A stretch of DNA of 37,023 nt. Source: Anaerolineales bacterium. Lineage in GTDB: Bacteria > Chloroflexota > Anaerolineae > Anaerolineales > Villigracilaceae. Position numbers and translations under genes: made by a program. The notes below the pieces were generated by a model. The model was not told where the DNA came from, did no database searches, and saw nothing but the letters and a program-made list of their open reading frames with translations. Positions within the stretch are counted from its first letter, which is position 1, and every line of letters starts with the position of its first letter. Positions 1-7,316 of this stretch are shown here, piece after piece. Location of the stretch: assembly GCA_016744335.1 (NCBI GenBank), contig JADGEO010000031.1, positions 4,431 to 41,453 on the forward strand. The letters run 5' to 3'.

Positions 1-1251
1 CATATAATCCATCACCTTGAAGACGTTTACCGTATCTGAGCCAAAAGCAATCACATAAAGCGGGTTGCCTAAAATATATAATTCGGGGATTTGCCTGACA
101 CCTTTTTTGATAATTTCAGCGGTTTCCATAATACTTTTTGCCGCGCGTGTATAGCCATCTGCGCCCATCGTGAGTATAGATGCCCAGCAAGACGCACTCA
201 ACGCGCCGGGGCGACTGCCCGCCAAAGTAGGTGAAAAATATAGCCCACCGGGCCACTCTGTGGTGGTATAAAATTGATAATGGCGCAACTCTTCACCGCG
301 ATAGAGCACCACAGAAGTGCCTTTTGCCGCGTAACCGTATTTATGTGTATCAGCAGATATCGAAGTCACGCCACGTAAACGAAAATCAAAAAGGGGAACA
401 TCGTACCCAAGTTTTTGCGCCCAAGGGAGAACAAATCCGCCTAAGCAAGCATCGGTATGAAAGCCGATACCGCGTTTATAGGCTAGTTCTGAAAGTTCTT
501 CAATGGGGTCTATTGTGCCATGTGGGAAAGAGGGCGCAGAGCCAACAATCACGATAGTATTGCGAGTAATTGCCTTGCGCGTCGCTTCTACATCGGCTTG
601 AAAATTTTCATCTACGGGGATGCGAATCATCTTAATGCCAAAGTACTGTGAGGCTTTATCAAACGCGGCATGAACAGTCGTGGGGACAATCATATTCGGG
701 TTTTTGATGCCCCTTTTATCTCTGGCATAATCCCTATAACTTTTCATTGCCAGCAAAATGCTCTCTGTGCCACCTGATGTAACTGTGCCAACAACTTCAT
801 CATCTGTCCCCTTTGCCCCGAGCATCTGAGCCGTCATAGAGATGATTTCCGCTTCATATTTTGCGGCACTGGGCCAAATATCGGAGTGAAGTGGGTTGCT
901 CTGCGAATTGAGGGCATAAACTTTATTAAGAAAATCAATATGCGCTTGATCGCCATGATATACCGCACCTGAAACGAATCCATCTTCCCATTTAGCCGAC
1001 TCAATCTCGTTTAAAGATTGCATTTCATCAAGAATATCTTTTTTGTCGCGCCCCTCAGCTGGGATTTCAGAGAAAGAGGTGAAATCTTTTCTATAGGGCT
1101 TGAGTGTTTCTTCTAAATCGCCCATAATCCCATCATATTCCCCTTGAATTTGTTCTTGCACATAAGGGATTTTTCTAAGATTGCGCTCTAATTTAGCCAT
1201 CAGGCGCGGAGGTATCCAATCTAGTTTGTTAATAAATTCCATGGGGTCCAT
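1..1251 (-). CDS. Sphingosine-1-phosphate lyase-like PLP enzyme, partial
   Basis: The reading frame is open from an ATG at 1251 to the left window edge (417 codons, no stop), so the C-terminus is missing. It reads as a group II PLP decarboxylase-fold protein of the sphingosine-1-phosphate lyase type: GAVYHGD near residue 97, VTSGGTES in the cofactor-binding part, [13 protein letters not shown] near 265, and [13 protein letters not shown] with the Schiff-base lysine at residue 304. Known members of this family cleave a 2-amino-3-hydroxyalkyl phosphate into phosphoethanolamine and an aldehyde; glutamate decarboxylase-like enzymes are the alternative. It is the last visible gene of the operon, 113 bp after the kinase. 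The coupling with a sugar-type kinase and an aldolase suggests a small amino-polyol phosphate or a sphingoid base as substrate, which is inference. Confidence 0.8.
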   Translation of the reverse strand, partial: MDPMEFINKLDWIPPRLMAKLERNLRKIPYVQEQIQGEYDGIMGDLEETLKPYRKDFTSFSEIPAEGRDKKDILDEMQSLNEIESAKWEDGFVSGAVYHGDQAHIDFLNKVYALNSQSNPLHSDIWPSAAKYEAEIISMTAQMLGAKGTDDEVVGTVTSGGTESILLAMKSYRDYARDKRGIKNPNMIVPTTVHAAFDKASQYFGIKMIRIPVDENFQADVEATRKAITRNTIVIVGSAPSFPHGTIDPIEELSELAYKRGIGFHTDACLGGFVLPWAQKLGYDVPLFDFRLRGVTSISADTHKYGYAAKGTSVVLYRGEELRHYQFYTTTEWPGGLYFSPTLAGSRPGALSASCWASILTMGADGYTRAAKSIMETAEIIKKGVRQIPELYILGNPLYVIAFGSDTVNVFKVMDYM

Positions 1252-1282
1252 AATTTACTCTCTTTGTAAAAAACTACCTTTT

Positions 1283-1358
1283 CGTATTGCGTATTACGTA
1301 AAACGTAATGGTTTTTAGATTGTGCGTTTTGTTTTTTTACGCAATACGTTTTACGTAA
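1283..1358. repeat. Inverted repeat between kinase and lyase genes
   Basis: TTACGTAAAACGTA at 1294-1307 pairs perfectly with TACGTTTTACGTAA at 1345-1358. A second pair, CGTATTGCGT (1283-1292) and ACGCAATACG (1339-1348), overlaps it. The element fills most of the 113-bp gap. It could fold in the operon mRNA between the two cistrons, or it could be a dispersed repeat remnant. Confidence 0.6.
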
Positions 1359-1364
1359 CACGCT

Positions 1365-2936
1365 TTACCCATTCAACCGCGCATACATCCCTTTATTTCG
1401 CTTATATATCCCTAAAAACTCTTCAAAAAGCTCATCATAAATTTCTCTGTTTGCAGAGTTTGGATAAAAAGTTTTTATAATTTGAGTTTGCTCTGAAATA
1501 TCTTCAAAATTACTATACCCCAATGCAACCGATGCCAAAAGAGCGGCTCCACGCGAATTAGCGAAAATGGGGTCTTTCACTTGGCGAATTTCCCTATCTA
1601 GCACATCGGCATAAATTTGGCACCAGAGGGCAGAATTTGCACCCCCGCCGATGATATTTAACGCATCCATGCGCCTGCCTATAAACTTCTCTACATATTT
1701 CAAAAGCCATTTTGAGTTAAATGCCACGCCCTCAAAAACCGCTCTAATCAAATGCTTGCGGGTTGTTTCTAAAGTCATATTATGAAAGCCGCCCCGAATA
1801 GTATGGTCTTCAATGGGCGTGCGTTCGCCATAAAGCCAAGGGGTGAAAATCAACTTTCCACTCCCCGCAGGGGCGTTTGCCGCAACCTTGTCGAAAACTT
1901 TATATATATCGGGCACATTGGCTTCGGTGAGCAACGAATCTTCATGATATAAGATATTGTCTTTGAGAAATTTCAAACAAGCGCCCGCCGATTCTTGTTC
2001 GTTGAGCAATAAATAGCGTCCTGGCACAGGTGAAGGGAGCGAACCTAAGCCATGAACAATATCTGTTTTTTTGAAAGGGACATGACAAGTTAGCCAAGAA
2101 GATGTGCCTAAATAAACATGTCCTTCAAAATCTTTTACTGCACCAGAGCCAATCGCGGCAGAGTGCACATCGGGGGTGCCCATGACCACGGGGGTGTCTT
2201 TAGGCAACCCAAGCGCACTCGCAATATCCGCTTTTAGTACGCCAAGCAAGTCCACTGCACGTTTGAGATCGGGCAATTTATCCCGCTCTAAAGTTGTGAT
2301 TTCAAAAAGTTTTTCATCATAAACCACATTGTCAATATCTCTATTATCCGTCACCCAATGCAGGGCAATCGAATCATAAGATGCGGCAAATTTCCCCGTC
2401 AACTTCAGGTTCAAATAATCTTTTGGCTCTAAAAACTTATAGGTTTTTTCGTAAATTTCGGGCAATTCATTTTTGATATATAAGATATGCGCAATCGGGT
2501 CTTTGCCCGAATGGGTAGGTGCGCCGCCCGTTTTTTTTATCCACTGCATTATTTTGGGGATGGCGTAGCCCTCAACCTGAATTCCCCCACCAACCACTTT
2601 TTTGAGATAAGGCTTGCCGCGCGTATCCATCCAGTTGATGGCGTTCATCAGTGGATTTCCCGCCTGGTCAACGGCGACCGTGCCCGACCATTGACTCGTA
2701 CAACTGACAGCGACAACGTCCCTAATTTGGGCTGGGTGCGCGTGAGCCAAGCGTTGTGCCGCCTTGAATATAGACTGCCACCACTCATTAGGGTCTTGCT
2801 CTGCGCCACCATTTGGGAGCAATATGACTTTATTTTCCTCAAACTCATGTGCAATGACTTCACCTTTTGTAGATATCAACGCTACTTTAGGTCCACTTGT
2901 GCCGAGATCAATGGTTAGAATATATTTTTTGCTCAT
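1365..2936 (-). CDS. FGGY-family carbohydrate kinase (xylulokinase-like)
   Basis: This 523-residue protein is an ATP-dependent sugar or polyol kinase. The N-terminal ATPase motif is ILTIDLGTSGPK (residues 5-16). NWMDTRG and GTPDVHSAA lie in the FGGY_N part, and the C-terminal half has WLYGERTPI, GVAFNSKWLL and IIGGGANSALWCQI, typical of XylB-like members. The frame is open upstream to 3047, but the ATG at 2936 is preferred because AAAGG precedes it at proper spacing and the longer form would run into the aminotransferase gene. It lies 73 bp after the aminotransferase on the same strand. Family membership is clear; the substrate cannot be read from the sequence. Confidence 0.9.
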   Translation of the reverse strand: MSKKYILTIDLGTSGPKVALISTKGEVIAHEFEENKVILLPNGGAEQDPNEWWQSIFKAAQRLAHAHPAQIRDVVAVSCTSQWSGTVAVDQAGNPLMNAINWMDTRGKPYLKKVVGGGIQVEGYAIPKIMQWIKKTGGAPTHSGKDPIAHILYIKNELPEIYEKTYKFLEPKDYLNLKLTGKFAASYDSIALHWVTDNRDIDNVVYDEKLFEITTLERDKLPDLKRAVDLLGVLKADIASALGLPKDTPVVMGTPDVHSAAIGSGAVKDFEGHVYLGTSSWLTCHVPFKKTDIVHGLGSLPSPVPGRYLLLNEQESAGACLKFLKDNILYHEDSLLTEANVPDIYKVFDKVAANAPAGSGKLIFTPWLYGERTPIEDHTIRGGFHNMTLETTRKHLIRAVFEGVAFNSKWLLKYVEKFIGRRMDALNIIGGGANSALWCQIYADVLDREIRQVKDPIFANSRGAALLASVALGYSNFEDISEQTQIIKTFYPNSANREIYDELFEEFLGIYKRNKGMYARLNG

Positions 2937-3009
2937 ATTTTTACCTTTATAAAATTGGCTGTTCAGATTTGTCATTGAGATACAGCTTGACGAGGAGATA
3001 GTCTCTCCC

Positions 3010-4461
3010 TTACACCACACCCTCAACACTAGATAAGATAATTTCAAATTTCTCTATGGATTCGTCAATAACTTCATCTGTATCTGCCATTGAAGTATAC
3101 ATCCTTGAGCCGGCTAGCGTAATCATTCCCTGCGACATATACGCCGCGCCCATTTCTTCTATCATATGCTTGCGGCTCTTAATTTCTTTCATAGTTTTTA
3201 TAGGGTTTTTCAAATTTAGCAACATTACGCCCGAAGTTTCGAGATGCACAATGCTCCCCTGATTATAAGCCACAAATGGCAAATTATATTTTTCAATAAT
3301 CCCTTGCAAACCTTTGGTCAAACGGTCTCCCGCCCGCCCGGCTTTGACAGGTGCATTAGTGCGGGCCATCTCTGTAAGGGCGTAATAGCCCGCCACACAC
3401 GAAAGTGGGTTCGCAGAGAGCGTTCCACCAATATAAGCGCGTTCCCCTGTCCCGCCAATGCCTGGGGCAAAGGAGTTGATTACCTCACGCCTTCCACCAA
3501 CACCGCCTGCCATTGGATATCCGCCAGTGACACATTTGCCAAAAATGGTTAAATCGGGCTTCACATCAAAATAACCTTGTGCCCCTCCCATACCAATTCT
3601 GAAACCAGTAACAACTTCATCAAAAATGAGTAATGCACCGAACTCATCGCATAATTCTCGGACTTTTTTGTTGAAATCAAAAGGTACAGGGCGCGTCCCT
3701 GATTCTGGTCCCATTGGTTCAAGAATTACCGCCGCAGTGCCCCCGCGCAGACGATTAAATTGCAAAGTGCGCTTTAACGCCGATAAATTATTAGGGAAAA
3801 ATTCTTGGGTATGTTTATTTGCCCCGCGCGGAATTCCTGTCGCTTCCAGATTTCGCGTGCCGGGGATGTGTAACCCATAAACCAACTGGTCGCTCCAGCC
3901 GTGATAAGCACCGCCCACCTTGATGATTTTCTTCTTTTTGGTATACGCTCGCGCGGCGCGGATTGCCGCCATTGCACTCTCTGTTCCTGAGCCGAGCATA
4001 CGAAACATCTCGACCGCGGGCATATATTCGGTAATCAATTTTGCCAGCTTCAACTCATATTCGTGAAAAAGTCCCGTTGTAGGACCACAGGTATTAATCA
4101 CATCTAAAACTTTTTCACGTACGGGAGCATAATTACTGCCCAAGACAATAGGTCCGCCCGCTTGCAAAAAATCTATATATTTATTGCCATCTACATCCCA
4201 AAGATATGCCCCCTCTGCTTTTTCAATGGCAATAGGGAAGGGGAGATTAAAGGCTAAATTATGTTGCACTCCGCCGGGGATATACTTTTTTGCCTCATCT
4301 GTTAACGCTTTAGATTTTGTGCATTTCTGCTCAAAATACCCAAGTACTTCATCCATTTTTTCGCGCTTGATAGGGCGTAAGGGTTGGCTGGTTAGGGCAT
4401 TTAATTTTGTGTATATTTCATCTACGTCATGATATTTTGCAATTGCATATTTTTCGCTCAT
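3010..4461 (-). CDS. Class III aminotransferase (glutamate-1-semialdehyde aminomutase-like)
   Basis: A 483-residue PLP enzyme. LGSGTESAMAAIRAARA (156-172) and GGAYHGW contact the cofactor, IFDEVVTGFR carries the conserved Asp (281), and IFGKCVTGGYPMAGG carries the Schiff-base Lys (309). Its closest look is to glutamate-1-semialdehyde aminomutase-type proteins, which move or transfer an amino group on small amino-aldehydes, but operon context argues against a haem role: it sits between an aldolase and a sugar-type kinase. ATG 4461 is chosen over the upstream start at 4500 because AGGAG lies just before it. It follows the aldolase by 110 bp. Confidence 0.9.
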   Translation of the reverse strand: MSEKYAIAKYHDVDEIYTKLNALTSQPLRPIKREKMDEVLGYFEQKCTKSKALTDEAKKYIPGGVQHNLAFNLPFPIAIEKAEGAYLWDVDGNKYIDFLQAGGPIVLGSNYAPVREKVLDVINTCGPTTGLFHEYELKLAKLITEYMPAVEMFRMLGSGTESAMAAIRAARAYTKKKKIIKVGGAYHGWSDQLVYGLHIPGTRNLEATGIPRGANKHTQEFFPNNLSALKRTLQFNRLRGGTAAVILEPMGPESGTRPVPFDFNKKVRELCDEFGALLIFDEVVTGFRIGMGGAQGYFDVKPDLTIFGKCVTGGYPMAGGVGGRREVINSFAPGIGGTGERAYIGGTLSANPLSCVAGYYALTEMARTNAPVKAGRAGDRLTKGLQGIIEKYNLPFVAYNQGSIVHLETSGVMLLNLKNPIKTMKEIKSRKHMIEEMGAAYMSQGMITLAGSRMYTSMADTDEVIDESIEKFEIILSSVEGVV

Positions 4462-4483
4462 TTTTATTCTCCTATTCCTAAAA

Positions 4484-4571
4484 CTTTTTTTCACCACCAA
4501 GAGACAAAGGACGCTAAGACCCGCAGGGAGACAAATCCCTTCCCTCTAAAGGGGAAGGCTAGGATGGGAGC
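4484..4571. repeat. Dispersed-repeat remnants in operon gap
   Basis: The gap between aldolase and aminotransferase holds two low-complexity pieces: TTCACCACCAAGAGACAAAGG near 4489, a word pattern often met in intergenic repeats, and a hairpin-like stretch CTTCCC-TCTAAA-GGGGAAG near 4540-4557. They could slow or stabilise the operon transcript. No gene is visible here. Confidence 0.35.
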
Positions 4572-5258
4572 TTATTCCCCACCAAGATCAAAATCGCCGC
4601 GTTCAATTTTCTTCTGATCTTGGCGCAATTTGGCAAAGGCAACCTCACGCACCACCAGCGGCGTTTTACTCACCTTTTTCTCAGAGCAAATCGCCAGCAA
4701 ATATGCCAACGCCGATTTTTCTAAAATCTCCACATTATGCACAGCGCGCATCATATTATGCCCAAAAATTAGCGCACCATGATTTTTCATCATATAAGCG
4801 TTATTTTTATCTTTCACATGCTTCGCCACTTTGTTTTTCAACATCCCCGTCCCTGATGGCGCATAGGGGATAATTTTCACGCTTCGCCCTAAAAAGCGCG
4901 CTTGCTCATCAAAGAGGGCAGGAATTGGCATCTCGATTAACGTCAGCGCGCTGGCGTAAACCTGATGCGTGTGAACAATCGCATTTACATCGCCCCGCAC
5001 TTCGTAAATAGCACCGTGCATCCCCGCCTCAACCGATGGTTTTAGCTCGCCCTCCAACACCTTTAAATCAAAATCTAAAATGCAAATATCCTCTGCTCGC
5101 ATTTTCGCATAATCCATATTGGAGGGGGTCACTGCAAACGCGTCTTCCCCCGAAATCCGCATAGAAACATTTCCCCCAGTTGCCATCAGATACCCTTTAT
5201 CAAAAAGGATTTGGACATTTTCGATGATTTCTTTTTTCACAGATGCAAATTGGCTCAT
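4572..5258 (-). CDS. Class II aldolase/adducin family protein (fuculose-phosphate aldolase-like)
   Basis: A 228-residue zinc aldolase of the FucA/AraD/adducin fold, close to the usual family size. Phosphate-binding GGNVS is at 28-32 and TPSNMDY at 44-50. The catalytic acid is Glu77 in SVEAGMHG, and the metal ligands are His96 and His98 (VHTHQ) and His160 (KNHGAL). Such enzymes retro-aldol cleave a ketose- or aldose-phosphate to DHAP or a related triose plus an aldehyde. It is the first gene of the operon, read from the promoter at 5293-5321 with AGGAG before the start. The kinase downstream probably makes its phosphorylated substrate (inference). Confidence 0.9.
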   Translation of the reverse strand: MSQFASVKKEIIENVQILFDKGYLMATGGNVSMRISGEDAFAVTPSNMDYAKMRAEDICILDFDLKVLEGELKPSVEAGMHGAIYEVRGDVNAIVHTHQVYASALTLIEMPIPALFDEQARFLGRSVKIIPYAPSGTGMLKNKVAKHVKDKNNAYMMKNHGALIFGHNMMRAVHNVEILEKSALAYLLAICSEKKVSKTPLVVREVAFAKLRQDQKKIERGDFDLGGE

Positions 5259-5292
5259 TTTATTCTCCTACAGCAAACTTTACACTGGAAAG

Positions 5293-5324
5293 ATTGTATC
5301 TCTCTATCTTGACAGCGTCAAGAT
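5293..5324 (-). promoter_or_regulatory. Operon promoter overlapped by a 19-bp palindromic operator
   Basis: Read on the minus strand there is TTGACG (5316-5321), a 17-bp spacer and TACAAT (5293-5298), a near-consensus sigma-70 promoter 35-60 bp before the aldolase gene. A perfect palindrome ATCTTGAC-AGC-GTCAAGAT spans 5306-5324 and covers the -35 box. This is the size and symmetry of a TetR-family operator, and the divergent TetR gene starts about 170 bp away. Repression by occlusion of the -35 box is the simple reading. Confidence 0.75.
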
Positions 5325-5498
5325 TATCTTTTAGGATATGAAACCGCGACGTTCTTAACTTGGGCTAGGGTATCGCACCCAAGCAGGTGTGCGGCGTAAA
5401 CGCTCTTTTTGCCGCGCAAATATTTGTTTAGGGCATCTAAGTTGAGGTCACGTATGCTGAACCTGTCAAAGTACGCGGTCTTATATCCAGTAAAAAAT

Positions 5499-6116
5499 AT
5501 GAAACAAAAAAAATATCATCACGGAAATTTGAAGAACACCCTCATCCAAGTCGGGATAAAAATCCTGGCAGAGGAGGGCATTGGGGCATTGAGCCTGAGA
5601 AAAGTGGCAAAAAATGCTGGCGTGAGCCACGCCGCGCCCTACGCCCATTTCAAAGATAAAAGGGCATTAATTGCCGCGATGGCAACAGAGGGACACACGC
5701 GAATTTATGAGAAAAATTCAGAGATAATAGAAGTTTTTGCCGATATGCCTTTACAGCAATTAGTAAAAACTGCCTGTGCTTATTTAGATTTTGGCATGGA
5801 TAACCCCGATCTTTTCAGAATTACTTTTTCTGGCGTGGTTGAGCGAGAGCGTGATTACCCCGCGCTGGTAGAGATAACGCAAAAGAATTTTGAGATTCTA
5901 CGTGAAATCGCATTGCGTTGTCAGGCAGAGGGAATTTTTGATGCCGATGATGCAGATTTATTGGCGGTTAGTTTGTGGGGCACGGTACATGGCTTGGTGT
6001 CACTCATCTTGCAGGGACAAATATCAGGCGAGGTGCTGGCGCACAATTCTCCACGCAAGCTACTCCTCTTTTCTCTTAATCAGATGACGAGAGTGGAGGT
6101 TGGAGCAGGGTTATAA
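5499..6116 (+). CDS. TetR/AcrR transcriptional regulator with WHG C-terminal domain
   Basis: A 205-residue regulator divergent from the aldolase operon. The N-terminus has YHHGNLK followed by the helix-turn-helix (LSLRKVAKNAGVSHAAPYAHF, about residues 34-54). The C-terminal ligand domain carries LWGTVHGLVSL, the WxxxHG signature of the TetR_C_WHG group. The frame extends upstream to 5409; ATG 5454 has a plausible GAGG site, but ATG 5499 matches where proteins of this type normally begin, so the start is not certain. It most likely controls the aldolase-kinase-lyase operon through the palindrome at 5306-5324, with a pathway metabolite as inducer. Confidence 0.9.
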   Translation: MKQKKYHHGNLKNTLIQVGIKILAEEGIGALSLRKVAKNAGVSHAAPYAHFKDKRALIAAMATEGHTRIYEKNSEIIEVFADMPLQQLVKTACAYLDFGMDNPDLFRITFSGVVERERDYPALVEITQKNFEILREIALRCQAEGIFDADDADLLAVSLWGTVHGLVSLILQGQISGEVLAHNSPRKLLLFSLNQMTRVEVGAGL

Positions 6117-6379
6117 TAAGCAGAGTGCGCAGCTTTAATTGATTTCCAAAATTATAAAAACATCCTAGCCACCAGACACTTTAGATAAACTGTCTTTCCA
6201 ATCTCACGCAATAAACGCAAAATCGCTAAGAAAAACTTAAAAACTTTGCGTTTTAATGGCTTTCTTAGCATAGCGACCTTTATATGAGACAGAAACCACG
6301 ATATTTTAAAACTATTGGAGCTAAAAAGCGTCTATAATTCAGACTATAGCTTTTCAGAAAATCATCAAAAGGATGTTGA
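6117..6379. other. Intergenic stretch with repeat remnants and a -10 box
   Basis: No gene is seen. The words AGCCACCAGACACTTT (6168-6183) and a stretch around 6205-6275 (cgcaataaacgcaaaatcgctaag and its approximate inverse) look like decayed dispersed repeats; related words recur near 24700 and 26520. CGTCTATAATTCA at 6329-6341 contains TATAAT (6333-6338), a likely -10 element for the next gene. An almost identical CGTCTATAATTCA precedes dnaG at 7248-7260. Confidence 0.45.
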
Positions 6380-7234
6380 ATGCAAGAAAGGCAAAACAAC
6401 ACACTTTACGAAGCTAAAAATCTTCTAAAAGAAGGCAAACACGATGATGCGCGCCAATTGCTGATTGCCTGCCTAAAACGCGATGAAGATTCAGCGGAAG
6501 CCTGGTGGATGCTGAGTTATGCTATAGAGGATAAAGAGCAAAAAACAGATTGCGTGAAACGTGTTCTTTCTTTAAAACCAAATTATGCACCTGCTCTTGC
6601 TCGCCTTGAAAAATTAGAAAAACCGACAGGTACTTCTCAACAAAGCATTGAGAAAGTTAAAGAAAAGACAAATATTATCCCTAAACAAAAGCAAAAAAAG
6701 AATAACGGGGTTTCAGCACTTGGTTTTATATTTTTTTGTTTAATTATGGCAGGGATTATTTATTTTGCTGGGGGAATTCTCGACACAGTTCAAACTGAAG
6801 GTGTTTCTGTTGGCAAATTTGCGCCTGATTTTTCATTAGAGAATACGAACGGGAAAGAACTTAGCTTAAGCGATTATGAAGGGAAGACAGTTATGGTCGT
6901 TTTCTGGGCAACGTGGTGTCATTATTGCGAGCAGGAGATCCCCACTCTTAACACAATTTACAACAAATATAAAAATCAGGACTTTGTTATATTAGCAATT
7001 AATCTTGGCGATAGCCCAGAAGAGGTAAAAAAATTCCAGACTTCGCATAATATCTCTTATCCCGTTTTACTTGATCCTAATAATACGCTCAAGAAAACAT
7101 ATAAAACTTCAGGGATTCCTGCCCATTTTGTTATAAACGCCAATGGGAAAATCATTTACGCCGAAGCGGGCTCGTTTAATGCCTCAGAACTTGACCAAAA
7201 TATGCAAATGTGGCTTAAGGATACAACACAGTAA
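6380..7234 (+). CDS. Membrane-anchored TPR-thioredoxin (TlpA/ResA-like) protein
   Basis: A 284-residue protein in three parts. Residues 1-80 form a helical TPR-like region. A lysine-rich linker is followed by one transmembrane segment at about 112-134. From 145 onward is a TlpA/AhpC-TSA-type thioredoxin domain with VGKFAPDFSLENTNGKELSLSDY, the redox motif WCHYC (Cys180, Cys183) and the cis-Pro region SGIPAHFVI. Lysines before the helix predict an N-in orientation, so the TPR part would be cytoplasmic and the thioredoxin extracytoplasmic. It probably reduces or maintures extracytoplasmic thiols such as cytochrome c partners (inference). AAGGATG serves as ribosome site. Adding an intracellular TPR to a TlpA domain is less usual. 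Confidence 0.85.
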   Translation: MQERQNNTLYEAKNLLKEGKHDDARQLLIACLKRDEDSAEAWWMLSYAIEDKEQKTDCVKRVLSLKPNYAPALARLEKLEKPTGTSQQSIEKVKEKTNIIPKQKQKKNNGVSALGFIFFCLIMAGIIYFAGGILDTVQTEGVSVGKFAPDFSLENTNGKELSLSDYEGKTVMVVFWATWCHYCEQEIPTLNTIYNKYKNQDFVILAINLGDSPEEVKKFQTSHNISYPVLLDPNNTLKKTYKTSGIPAHFVINANGKIIYAEAGSFNASELDQNMQMWLKDTTQ

Positions 7235-7251
7235 GACGTGTTAAAATCGTC

Positions 7252-7257
7252 TATAAT
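7252..7257 (+). promoter_or_regulatory. Likely -10 box for dnaG-rpoD
   Basis: TATAAT lies about 60 bp before dnaG within CGTCTATAATTCA, the same 13-base string that precedes the upstream gene at 6329. A convincing -35 box is not obvious for either copy. Confidence 0.45.
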
Positions 7258-7316
7258 TCAACAAGTTTCTCAACCTTCGAACATTCAAACCTTCAACCTA
7301 AAACCCTAAAACAAAA

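Noticed and set aside
2487..2952. Several ORFs of 60-140 codons on both strands inside the kinase gene
   Set aside because: They are shadow frames of the FGGY kinase without ribosome sites or domain motifs.
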